DNA from: Thermoplasmata archaeon
Lineage (GTDB): Archaea; Thermoplasmatota; Thermoplasmata; Thermoplasmatales; GCA-001856825
Assembly (NCBI GenBank): GCA_021817415.1
Contig: JAKAUZ010000013.1
Coordinates: 86,302 to 150,301, forward strand
DNA: 64,000 nucleotides
Direction of reading: 5' to 3'
The position numbers and the translations under genes are program-made. Positions 26,713-34,699 of the stretch are shown here, piece after piece. Every line of letters starts with the position of its first letter. Position 1 is the stretch's first letter. The notes beneath the pieces were generated by a model that ran no database searches, was not told where the DNA came from, and saw nothing but the letters and a program-made list of their open reading frames with translations.

Positions 26713-27182
26713 TGTCAAACCTTACGAAAGGACTGAAGTCCGGTACGATAGCAGGATTGGCTTATGGGGTGGTAAATGCGATCCTTGCATACATTATTTT
26801 GATAGAGCTAAGGAGCTCAATAATCGCCGCTTTAAACAAATATCTTTCACAACATTCAAACTTGATCTCCATATCAGCTCAAAATTTATATGACCTTGCC
26901 CTCATTACTACTCCCGTTGCTGAGATTATAGTTGGAATAATACTTGGGCTTATATTCGGAACATTGTTTGGAATCATGTACAATAAGATACCTTTCTCCA
27001 GTCCAGTTGGGAAAGGGCTTCTCTTCTCATTTTTTATATGGCTAATCCTGAATGTCGGGATTGAAGCTGCAAACATTGGAACTTATGGATTCACCTACTA
27101 CATTGTTTCAGCAGGTTTATCGCTGATTGGTGTTGTGGTGTATGGTCTGTTGCTGGGTTACCTCTATGGCAGGGGCACCTGA
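26712..27182 (+). CDS. Four-helix membrane protein of unknown function
   Basis: A 156-aa integral membrane protein with four to five predicted helices: about residues 10-32, 60-85, 98-118 and 125-153, all rich in G, I and L. A hydrophilic stretch (about 33-57) sits between the first two. No catalytic or binding motif is recognised. It is the first gene of an operon controlled by a 21-base palindrome and followed by a YhfC-like membrane protein and a GntR-family regulator, an arrangement seen for inducible membrane stress or drug-response systems. The ATG is fixed by the TATA box and operator. Confidence 0.7.
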   Translation: MSNLTKGLKSGTIAGLAYGVVNAILAYIILIELRSSIIAALNKYLSQHSNLISISAQNLYDLALITTPVAEIIVGIILGLIFGTLFGIMYNKIPFSSPVGKGLLFSFFIWLILNVGIEAANIGTYGFTYYIVSAGLSLIGVVVYGLLLGYLYGRGT

Positions 27183-27222
27183 TGCGTTCTACATACTTAT
27201 CTAGTCCCAGGAGTTGCATAGA

Positions 27223-28035
27223 ATGACCTCGAGTAACATCAATCCAATTTATTTTCTCGACTTTGCAGTGCCCATAATAGTCAATCTATTCCTTGTACTG
27301 TATTATCGGAATAAGAAGATGCTTCCTATAAGTATTCTTGCAATCACATTTCTAGCTTATTTTGGAGCCATTGCTATCAAAGTGGTGTTTCAAACTTTTA
27401 CTGTGGGCTACATTATAGGTGAATTTGGATATATTTCTCCCGAATCCTCATTATACTATGGACTTCAAACAAGTATATTAGAAGTTGGAATTGCCTTTCT
27501 GCTGGCCCGATATGGGGTTAGGAAAAAATACTTCACCATCTCTAACGCTACGTCATATGGAGTATCTCTATCATTCTGGGAGAACGGAATACTTCTCGGA
27601 GTACTCTCTGGAATCAGTCTGATATCTGACTTTCTAATAATCGCCTTCGCTCCCCACAATGTTTCAACAGTCGTTTACAATGCAATAAAGAGTCAGCAAC
27701 CTTCATTATTGTATGGCGCAAAAGAGGCTTTCGGGCTGGTAATGCTATCAATTCTTGAAAGATTCTCGTCCCTGTTTGCCCACGTTGCATGGGGGATACT
27801 TGTTGTGATGAGTGTAACGCTCAAGAAAAGGAAATACCTCTACATCGCACTTCCCATGGGTCTGATTGATGCGCTGGTACCATACTCATCTGTTATGGGA
27901 ATAGTCCTGTTTGAGCTTATCATATTTGCTCTATCACTGCTGTTCATGCTGCTCGCACTTATTCTTCTAAGGGAAGAAATGAAACCCCTAAGTACGATGG
28001 ATTCCAGCAATTCAAAGGGGACTGGAAGGGATTAA
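27223..28035 (+). CDS. YhfC-like polytopic membrane protein
   Basis: A 270-aa protein with about seven membrane helices. In the second half, ERFSSLFAHVAWGILVVMSV reproduces the E-R...H pattern of the YhfC (DUF2324) family of putative intramembrane peptidases, with an earlier EVGIAFLLARYGVRKKYF helix and FWENGILLG also resembling that family. The ATG at 27223 follows CAGGAG (27208-27213) and is preferred over a TTG nine bases earlier. The stop overlaps the regulator's ATG by one base (TAATG). Family assignment is tentative; a proteolytic role has not been shown here and could not be read from sequence. Confidence 0.65.
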   Translation: MTSSNINPIYFLDFAVPIIVNLFLVLYYRNKKMLPISILAITFLAYFGAIAIKVVFQTFTVGYIIGEFGYISPESSLYYGLQTSILEVGIAFLLARYGVRKKYFTISNATSYGVSLSFWENGILLGVLSGISLISDFLIIAFAPHNVSTVVYNAIKSQQPSLLYGAKEAFGLVMLSILERFSSLFAHVAWGILVVMSVTLKKRKYLYIALPMGLIDALVPYSSVMGIVLFELIIFALSLLFMLLALILLREEMKPLSTMDSSNSKGTGRD

Positions 28036-28439
28036 TGAATCAGCCTTTCCGAATAACCATAAATCTTTCTTCTTCAACTCCAATCTACAGGCAAATAGCC
28101 GACTGTGTGGTAAGCGGAATCGCGACGGGCAAACTGAAGGCAGGAGACACCCTGCCATCATCAAGACAGTTAGCTAAACTTCTAGGAATCAATTATCACA
28201 CTATTAACAAAGGATATGAAGTTTTGATAAGAGGGGGATACATCTTTATGGATAGAAGGAAGAGGTTATTTGTCAGTGAGAAAGGTAAGGAAAAGGTCAA
28301 AGGACTTGATCCTAACTGGACGGAGAACATGAAGAAATCGTTAATGGAAGCGTTATCCAAAGGATTAGAAGGGGAAGAAGTATTGAACAAAATAGCAGAG
28401 ATTCTCGATTCTGTCAGAGAGAAGGAAGCGGACAGATAG
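28035..28439 (+). CDS. GntR-family regulator, YtrA type
   Basis: A 134-aa transcription factor. The N-terminal winged helix (residues about 5-75) has TPIYRQIADCVVSGIATGKLKAGDTLPSSRQLAKLLGINYHTINKGYEVLIRGGYI, the GntR signature; the remaining 55 residues form a short helical dimerisation tail rather than a ligand-binding domain, which is the hallmark of the YtrA subfamily. Such proteins repress operons of membrane transport genes. The operator at the head of this operon fits the long A/T-centred palindromes bound by the subfamily. It is translated from the same mRNA as the two membrane proteins. Confidence 0.9.
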   Translation: MNQPFRITINLSSSTPIYRQIADCVVSGIATGKLKAGDTLPSSRQLAKLLGINYHTINKGYEVLIRGGYIFMDRRKRLFVSEKGKEKVKGLDPNWTENMKKSLMEALSKGLEGEEVLNKIAEILDSVREKEADR

Positions 28440-28492
28440 ATGGCCACTCCATTTCTTAAGGACATTGTGCTATCGGTCCTTAATGCCAGTTT

Positions 28493-28708
28493 ATGATGAA
28501 AATTTCCCACCTCACTCCTGTCTGTTCATTTTGGATATATGGTCAAAGTAATCTAGTTCGACTCTCACGACCCATCTTCCCCTGTCCCAAAAGAGGGCGA
28601 GAATTAGGATACAGACCCAATTCCTGCAAGATTGCGAAGTTGATCCTGCCCATATTGCCATCCATAATTCTTGCAGTGGTATTGGTGGCATTGTTTGTGG
28701 TTAAGTAG
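28493..28708 (+). CDS. Possible small membrane protein
   Basis: A 71-aa frame begins 53 bases after the GntR gene. Its last 28 residues (KIAKLILPILPSIILAVVLVALFVVK) form a convincing membrane helix; the first part has an odd composition with CPKRGRELGYRPNSC, hinting at a metal-binding turn. No ribosome binding site is evident. It could be the last gene of the regulated operon or a chance frame. Confidence 0.3.
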   Translation: MMKISHLTPVCSFWIYGQSNLVRLSRPIFPCPKRGRELGYRPNSCKIAKLILPILPSIILAVVLVALFVVK

Positions 28709-28781
28709 GTCACCCATTTAATTTAAAATAATCTCATTCTTTCAGACAGTGAATTACAGTAAGGTCCAGAGGAGACGTGAT

Positions 28782-29603
28782 TCAGATGTGTCCAATCAAT
28801 AAATAAATCACCAGTCCTATGAATACCGCATTAATCAAATATGGAAGACCTGGCTGGGGTCTCTTTGATGCAAAATACATCATTGGCCCAAACGACACCA
28901 AGGTCACAATCAATGATATCAAGAATGCTTCTAAATTGAACGTGAGATATATTGAGATCAGGGCAAATGTAGGGAGAACAGTATCTCCAAATCCCATGGC
29001 TATAGGATTCTCTTTGTCTCCAGCAGTGAAAAGCAATGGGAGTCCGGAATCCAGAGCTGTCTCTGCAACTTCTATCATGCTCTTGGAGATATTCACCGAT
29101 AAGGAATCATATATTGAGAACACGGCTATGATCACTATAGTGATTTCAATACTGATAATTGAGGCAAGGACAGCGGAGACTCCCGCTCCCATTATTATTC
29201 CAAGGAGGTAGATGGCCGATCTGGCTCGCCTGAATGAGTAATATATCAGGAGAAATGCAGCTACTGCTGAAATGATCAGATCAACCAGAAAGTAGAGAAA
29301 CGACAGATCAAGTAGCAACAGGACGAATACTGAGTATCCGAGCAGGATCGCGACCAGGCCTTTCAGTATGCCAATCTTCCTTTTCCTGGATAAGTATATG
29401 AAAAAAGCAGTGAAAGCTACGATTGAAACAATGTAGTAAATCGGTAGCAAAAGGGAATTCCCGGTTGAGTTCCTTATCACCTGGGTCTGTGGTGTAACCA
29501 GTAGGGGGAGCGTGATAAATGCCAGTATATTCGTTGCAATGAAGATAAAAATGAATATTAATCTCCTGTACCACGCCTGCTGGGGCATTTCGGATTCAGG
29601 CAT
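28782..29603 (-). CDS. Presenilin-like A22 intramembrane aspartyl protease
   Basis: A 273-aa protein with about nine membrane helices. The three hallmarks of the presenilin/signal-peptide-peptidase family are present in order: YD (Y165-D166 in SIYDSLSV), GxGD (G204-F205-G206-D207 in AMGFGDTVLPT) and a PxLP form (P251-G252-L253-P254). The two aspartates are the catalytic pair. Archaeal homologues cleave membrane-embedded peptides. The gene overlaps the 3' end of topA by 46 bases in the same direction, so it is expressed from the same transcript. A second start at the sixth codon (29588) is possible. Confidence 0.85.
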   Translation of the reverse strand: MPESEMPQQAWYRRLIFIFIFIATNILAFITLPLLVTPQTQVIRNSTGNSLLLPIYYIVSIVAFTAFFIYLSRKRKIGILKGLVAILLGYSVFVLLLLDLSFLYFLVDLIISAVAAFLLIYYSFRRARSAIYLLGIIMGAGVSAVLASIISIEITIVIIAVFSIYDSLSVNISKSMIEVAETALDSGLPLLFTAGDKENPIAMGFGDTVLPTFALISIYLTFNLEAFLISLIVTLVSFGPMMYFASKRPQPGLPYLINAVFIGLVIYLLIGHI

Positions 29604-31807
29604 AGTTCCACCTCCCTGCTTCCAAACTTAAATTTAGCTATTGGGAAACCGTCGACGTCACACGTCTTCCCCGTTGGGAATACTTCCGCTTTTTGTGGAA
29701 GGGAGAGCGTGACTTTGCAGGTTGGATAATTGGAACAGCCGATAAATTTCATTCCTTTTCCACTTCTTCTGAGAACTAGAGTACCTCCGTCGCTCGGGCA
29801 TTTCCCAAATACCTCTTTTGCGGAATTGTACTTGCACTTTGGATCCACGCATCTCAATTCCGGCTTCTGTCCTTTCCTGATGACCTTTATCAGGAACAAT
29901 CCACATTCGGGGCACTTCCCGTCAGTGAGCTCAATCTTTCCGCTTTTTGGCAGGAAGTAAAAGAAATCTTTGGCTGGGCCTTCGCATTTGATGTATCTGT
30001 AATTCCTTCCTGTTTCAACCACAAGATTTGAGCCGCATTTAGGGCACTTGCCGATCACCCTTTCTTCATTGAAAGTTTGATTGAATTTTTCCCTGATGCT
30101 TCCCGATTTTCCTATCAGGTCATCCAGCAGGCCCTTTAACATTACCCTGCTGTCCTCTACGACTTCTTCCTTGCTCTTGGTTCCATTGGCGATTGCATCC
30201 ATTTCCTCCTCCAGTTTTGCTGTCATCTCGGGTTTGGCGATTGAGACCGAATTTAGGAGGAGCGTTTCTGCCATTGCCATTCCCAGAGCCTTCACCCTTA
30301 TTGGGTTCCCCTCAATGAATCCTCTATCGTATAGCTTCTGGATTATGTCGTGGCGGGTACTTTTAGTCCCAAGCTTCTCCTTTTCCATCTTCTCTATGAG
30401 TGACCCTTGAGAATATCGTGGAGGGGGAAGTGTGGTCTTCTCATCTAGGAACGGGTTTGAAAGTTCATACTCTTCACCTTTTCCTAGGGAGGGATCCTCC
30501 CTCTCTTGGTAGTATACGAATGGGTAATAAGACATCCAACCCGTGATTTTGACTTTTGATGCAGTATAAGAGAATAGAAGGTCATCTGCCAATGCTGTGT
30601 ATTCTTTATCCACTACCTCTGCATTTTCAGCCAGTGTCGCCAAAAATCTTCTGGCAATCAAATCGTAGATTTTGAAATAATCTCCCTTCAGTTCATTCTT
30701 CTTCATCGGAGAGGTTGGATAAATTGGTGGATGATCAGTAGTTTCAACACGTCCTCTTGATGGAATAAGTCTGCTTTCAGACTTCAGCGCTTCAATTTCC
30801 TTCCTGAGATACGAGTCCTCTAGTTGTGTAAGAACAGCCTTCAGGTTGATGGTTCTAGGGTAGACCGTGTTATCAGTTCTGGGGTATGATATTTTGCCAT
30901 GTTGATATAGTGCCTCAGCAATAGCCATTGCCCGCTCCACTGAAATGCCCATTTTATTTGCTTCCTTGAGAAACTCCGTGGTTGAGAATGGGGTGGGTCT
31001 GTATATTTTCCTTTCGTTCTCAGTTATCTCTTTGATGAGGGCCTTTTTGACTGTTTTGAGTCTGATAAGCAAGGAATCTGCCTCATTCTTCTCTTTAATT
31101 GGGTTCCCTGAGAATAAGAACTTTGCGTTTTTTATGAAGATGCCAAGTTCGTAATAGTTCTCAGGCAAGAAATTCCTGATTTCAAGCTCCCTTGTTGCCA
31201 GAAGTGAGAGTGTAGGACTCTGGACTCTACCAACAGAAACGAAGTCCCTTCCAAGTCTTTTTGTTTCTATACTGAAAAATCTAGTTAATGTTGCCCCCCA
31301 GATTAGATCTATTATCTGTCTTGCTTCTGCAGATTCGGCAAGGTTGTAATCAACTTCCACCAGATGATTGAATGACTCTAGAAGCTCAGATCTAGTCAGG
31401 GCACTGAATCTTGCTCTTTTAACATCATTATCCCTTCCCATGAGTCTGAGAGTTTCAACGCCTATGGCCTCTCCCTCTCTATCAAAATCAGTCGCAATAA
31501 TGACAAGTTCGCTTTCTTGATTCATTTTTGCCAGGGCAGAATCCAATCCTTTGAACTTGACCTGTTCTACCGGTTTGACGTCCGCCATCTCTTTCAGTTT
31601 ATCTATCCTCCAGTTGCTGTATGAATTCGGGAAATCAATCTCAATTATATGCCCCCTTAAAGAAAGGACACTGTAATCAATGTTCTCTCTTTTGAACTTC
31701 AGCAAGGAAGTCGTCCCATATTTGACTCTTGTAACTTTTCCATCGCTCAGCGACGAAGCTATTCTGATGGCAGCACTCATTTTCTCTGCGATTATAAGGT
31801 GACCCAC
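29558..31807 (-). CDS. topA: DNA topoisomerase I (type IA)
   Basis: A 749-aa type IA topoisomerase. The TOPRIM domain begins GHLIIAEKMSAA and has TDFDREGE (about residues 106-113); the active-site tyrosine Y308 is in KISYPRTDNTVYP; an arginine-containing FVSVGRVQSPTL follows the domain II/III junction. The C-terminus carries three zinc-finger-like modules, at about residues 615-640 (CPKCGSNLVV), 660-695 (CPECG...C...C) and 705-725 (CPSDGG...GCSNYPTC). It relaxes negatively supercoiled DNA. There is no helicase domain, so this is not a reverse gyrase. The presenilin-like gene overlaps its end. Confidence 0.95.
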   Translation of the reverse strand: MGHLIIAEKMSAAIRIASSLSDGKVTRVKYGTTSLLKFKRENIDYSVLSLRGHIIEIDFPNSYSNWRIDKLKEMADVKPVEQVKFKGLDSALAKMNQESELVIIATDFDREGEAIGVETLRLMGRDNDVKRARFSALTRSELLESFNHLVEVDYNLAESAEARQIIDLIWGATLTRFFSIETKRLGRDFVSVGRVQSPTLSLLATRELEIRNFLPENYYELGIFIKNAKFLFSGNPIKEKNEADSLLIRLKTVKKALIKEITENERKIYRPTPFSTTEFLKEANKMGISVERAMAIAEALYQHGKISYPRTDNTVYPRTINLKAVLTQLEDSYLRKEIEALKSESRLIPSRGRVETTDHPPIYPTSPMKKNELKGDYFKIYDLIARRFLATLAENAEVVDKEYTALADDLLFSYTASKVKITGWMSYYPFVYYQEREDPSLGKGEEYELSNPFLDEKTTLPPPRYSQGSLIEKMEKEKLGTKSTRHDIIQKLYDRGFIEGNPIRVKALGMAMAETLLLNSVSIAKPEMTAKLEEEMDAIANGTKSKEEVVEDSRVMLKGLLDDLIGKSGSIREKFNQTFNEERVIGKCPKCGSNLVVETGRNYRYIKCEGPAKDFFYFLPKSGKIELTDGKCPECGLFLIKVIRKGQKPELRCVDPKCKYNSAKEVFGKCPSDGGTLVLRRSGKGMKFIGCSNYPTCKVTLSLPQKAEVFPTGKTCDVDGFPIAKFKFGSREVELCLNPKCPSRRGTGD

Positions 31808-31905
31808 GCTGCGTTAATCTAAACATAATATTAAATGCAACTGAAAATTAATTCCCAAAGAGTGGAAGCAAGAATTGAGTCAAAAGAATCCGCAATTGAG
31901 GGATG

Positions 31906-32352
31906 TTACTGCACTAGTTCAGGCTTTACGACCTTTGGCAAAATGCGAAGCATCTCATCAAGGCTAGATATCATGTTTTCCATTTCTTCCTGAGATAGCT
32001 TTGAAAAAAGTGCGTTGAATTTCTGAACGATCTCTCTTCTGAGCAATGCAGAAATATCTTTCCCCCGTTCAGTTAGGGTAACTAAGACAATCCTCCTGTC
32101 CTTCCCCCTTGACCTCGTGACCAGTCCCTTTTTTTCAAGTGAATCTATGGTGAATGTTATGAGTGTGTTAGAAAAACCAGTCAGTTCAGACAGTTTACCG
32201 AGGGTCATCTCCTCTTCCTTTTCAATCCTTAAGAAAACCACTACATCAGATAGGCTGATATCATACTCAAGTGTTGGAATGCTCCTGTATATCAGAGAAA
32301 TCATTTTTTTCAGTCTGAAAAAGCGGTCAATTATTTCATTTTCCCCCGACAT
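31906..32352 (-). CDS. MarR-family transcriptional regulator
   Basis: A 148-aa winged-helix regulator. After an N-terminal dimerisation helix, residues 45-100 carry LRIEKEEEMTLGKLSELTGFSNTLITFTIDSLEKKGLVTRSRGKDRRIVLVTLTERGKD, the MarR recognition helix and wing with the conserved D-R-R motif. MarR proteins usually repress a neighbouring exporter until a toxic ligand releases them. Its start lies 17 bases inside the end of the upstream MFS exporter gene, so it is cotranscribed with it and probably controls it. Confidence 0.92.
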   Translation of the reverse strand: MSGENEIIDRFFRLKKMISLIYRSIPTLEYDISLSDVVVFLRIEKEEEMTLGKLSELTGFSNTLITFTIDSLEKKGLVTRSRGKDRRIVLVTLTERGKDISALLRREIVQKFNALFSKLSQEEMENMISSLDEMLRILPKVVKPELVQ

Positions 32353-34045
32353 TTCCGCCCCCTTGCAGTGTCTCTTTGGCTTCTATTGAGATTCCATGTT
32401 CTTCGTGTACATAACGTTCTCCCATAAGTGCTGAAAATATTGCTCCCAGGATGCTCATAGCCAAAGCGATATAAATTGCATAATCCAGGCCGATGATAAA
32501 TGAAGGACCAATTACATTCGGGAAAAATGAATTAGACTCTAAGGCTGCTCTTGCCCCAAGAGGGATCAAAGCAAAAAGGCTCTGCGGAATGATGCTCATC
32601 GGGCTCACTCCAAGAAATGCACCGAACAAAGCGCCAGATGGAGGTATCCCTGCCAATATTGTCGCGATTGAGGTAGGTACTCCAATCTTTATTGCATCAG
32701 AGTACATCGCACCAGGGACCTTAAGAGAGAATATAGTTATCGTAATGGAAAAGAATACCGCCATGCTTATTGTGGATGCGACATTATTGATTGTCATTCT
32801 CATCCCATTCGCAGATGCCCTATCCTTTGATGCGACCGCGTTCATGATCGCAGTTGTGTTAGGAGATGCGAACAGGCCGCCTCCAATGCCAATCACCACG
32901 AGTATAATTTCAAAGAACCATACGTTGAAGTTATATGGAACCATCGTCAGCAGCACCAGTCCAACTGCGGATATGACCATTCCTAAAGTTGCGTACAATC
33001 GTGCGCCGTATTTGTCGGTCAGTACCCCCCCAACCGGGCCAAATACAACCATGCCCAAAAGCATAGGCAGCATGTAGATCCCCGCCCAGAATGGAGTCTG
33101 GGAGTAACTGAATCCATGAAGGGGAAGGTAAATTCCCTGCAGCCATATGACCACAAGGAACATAATTGCCCCCCTCCCCATAGCTGCAAGGAACAAACTG
33201 ATATTTCCGTATGCGAATGGCTTGATTTTGAATAATGACAGGTTGAATAAGGGGTTCTTCACCCTCCTCTCAATCGCTATGAACGCAAATATCAGAGCAG
33301 TTCCAAGGATGAATGAAGCTATTACCCACGGGCTACCCCACCCCATTTGCTGATTGCCATAAGGCATCAAAGTATACGTGAAGCCCAAGCTGATCAAGAT
33401 CAGTGAAAGAGCGAGGGAAAGATTACCCAAAAAGTCTATACCAACTTTCTGTCTCGGGGCAGTCTCCTTGAGTTTCACGATTGACCACAGAGTACCTGCC
33501 ACTGCAAATGGAACGTTTACAATAAATACCATATGCCAGTCAAAGCTCGACAGAAGTCCACCTATGATAAGCCCTAACAAAGAACCGACCACAAATGAAA
33601 TCTGATTGATACCCAGTGCTTTTCCCCTTTCGTTTCCAGGAAATGCATCTGTCAGCAATGCGGTGCTATTCACCATCAGGAAACCAGCGCCCACTGCTTG
33701 TATCATCCTGAATCCAATTAAAATGGTTGCTCCGGTGTTCTTGGTACCGCCAGGAATAATCGACAGAAGCACCGACCCAACCGTGAAAATTATGAACCCC
33801 AAAGTGTACATTCTAGTTCTCCCAAAAATGTCAGAAATTCTGCCAAAGGTCACAAGGATTGACGCAAGTACTATGCTGTACCCCATTAAAATCCAGAGCA
33901 GGTAGATGAACTCTCCCGACTGGAATGGATCAATTCCGAGTCCTTTGAAAATGGCAGGTAAAGTGATCATCACAATGTTCATGTTAATCGCTGCCATCAA
34001 CGCTCCAAGCATCGTGTTAGTAAGAACAGTGTACTTGTATTCCAT
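32336..34045 (-). CDS. MFS multidrug exporter, DHA2 (14-helix) type
   Basis: A 569-aa membrane transporter with about fourteen helices. The cytoplasmic loop ILVTFGRISDIFGRTRMYTLGF after helix 2 is the MFS motif A, and GAGFLMVNSTALLTDAFPGNERGKALGINQISFVVGSLLGLIIGGLLSSFDWHMVFIVNVP shows the antiporter motif C and the W-x-x-F-x-I-N-x-P element typical of EmrB/QacA relatives. It exports drugs or other hydrophobic compounds in exchange for protons; the substrate is not readable. A TATA box 26 bases upstream (34067-34075) gives a leaderless start at 34045. Confidence 0.92.
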   Translation of the reverse strand: MEYKYTVLTNTMLGALMAAINMNIVMITLPAIFKGLGIDPFQSGEFIYLLWILMGYSIVLASILVTFGRISDIFGRTRMYTLGFIIFTVGSVLLSIIPGGTKNTGATILIGFRMIQAVGAGFLMVNSTALLTDAFPGNERGKALGINQISFVVGSLLGLIIGGLLSSFDWHMVFIVNVPFAVAGTLWSIVKLKETAPRQKVGIDFLGNLSLALSLILISLGFTYTLMPYGNQQMGWGSPWVIASFILGTALIFAFIAIERRVKNPLFNLSLFKIKPFAYGNISLFLAAMGRGAIMFLVVIWLQGIYLPLHGFSYSQTPFWAGIYMLPMLLGMVVFGPVGGVLTDKYGARLYATLGMVISAVGLVLLTMVPYNFNVWFFEIILVVIGIGGGLFASPNTTAIMNAVASKDRASANGMRMTINNVASTISMAVFFSITITIFSLKVPGAMYSDAIKIGVPTSIATILAGIPPSGALFGAFLGVSPMSIIPQSLFALIPLGARAALESNSFFPNVIGPSFIIGLDYAIYIALAMSILGAIFSALMGERYVHEEHGISIEAKETLQGGGNVGGK

Positions 34046-34066
34046 TGGCAGAGTGAGTTATTTTAC

Positions 34067-34075
34067 CTATAAAAG
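34067..34075 (-). promoter_or_regulatory. TATA box of the MFS-marR operon
   Basis: Minus strand CTTTTATAGG, 26 bases before the ATG at 34045. Further upstream, TTATAA occurs at 34083-34088 and again near 34093-34098, possibly the MarR site. Confidence 0.5.
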
Positions 34076-34224
34076 ATTTAGTTATAAATTTATTATAAAC
34101 CAAGAAATTTCGAGCCATTCTAAAATACCTTTGAGCACTTCATTGGGAAATGTTGGATGAAGAAATATTATTGTGCTGGAAGTTAACCAATCCAGATTTC
34201 GGCATGTAAATGAAAAACAGGCTA

Positions 34225-34299
34225 TGGGGTCGATCGGATTTGGACCGACGACCTCCCGGTTATCAGCCGGGTGCTCTGACCAATCTAAGCTACGACCCC
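34225..34299 (-). tRNA. tRNA-Ile (GAT)
   Basis: Minus strand: acceptor GGGGTCG/CGACCCC with A73; D arm GCTT...GAGC; anticodon arm CCCGG-CTGATAA-CCGGG giving anticodon GAT; T arm GTCGG-TCCAAAT-CCGAT. All four stems close. The T loop has C at position 55 where U is nearly universal. No intron. CCA is not encoded. Confidence 0.92.
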
Positions 34300-34486
34300 T
34301 AAATTTCCATAAGTATGAGAAATATTAATGTTTATCTGTACTGGCAGACGAGGAATGTCGATCTGAAGGTAAAATGGAATCCCATATAAGAAAATCAATT
34401 TCAACAGTATTAGATCAGAATAGTGCATTCGCAGGCAGCAACTCGAATATTCAATAGAAAACTTCAAAATAAAATGATAAAAAGGA

Positions 34487-34627
34487 TTAAACTTCCTGGG
34501 AGATCGTCTCTATCTCTTGCAGTATATCCTTCGCAATCCTTCCGACTTCCGTTTCCTGTTCAGAAAGCAATTCCACGTCTTCCAGGGTGTGATTTCTCAT
34601 CCAATTTACAACAGTTTTCTTTGGCAT
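34487..34627 (-). CDS. Small conserved-looking protein, 46 aa
   Basis: A frame of 46 codons: it starts MPKKTVVNWMRNHTLEDVEL and ends with an amphipathic helix rich in E, I and L (VGRIAKDILQEIETISQEV). Codon use and composition match the real genes around it, and a clear TATATATA element lies at 34660-34667, about 35 bases upstream, so it has its own promoter. The protein would be acidic overall with a basic N-terminus, like small DNA- or protein-binding adaptors. No family is recognised. The gene stands alone between tRNA-Ile and the aminopeptidase. Confidence 0.6.
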   Translation of the reverse strand: MPKKTVVNWMRNHTLEDVELLSEQETEVGRIAKDILQEIETISQEV

Positions 34628-34659
34628 ATGACATCTGTATGATAATTGTCAGACACCTA

Positions 34660-34668
34660 TATATACTT
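34660..34668 (-). promoter_or_regulatory. TATA box of the 46-aa gene
   Basis: AGTATATATA on the minus strand. A TATA box this strong with no longer gene behind it supports the small frame at 34487-34627. Confidence 0.55.
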
Positions 34669-34699
34669 TTTCTATATTCATTCTGCGAATAGAATATAA

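Noticed and set aside
29558-31807. Reverse gyrase
   Set aside because: Only the topoisomerase part is present; no helicase motifs, consistent with ordinary topoisomerase I.
34423-34692. 89-codon plus-strand frame
   Set aside because: Overlaps the better supported 46-aa minus-strand gene and its TATA box; composition is not protein-like.
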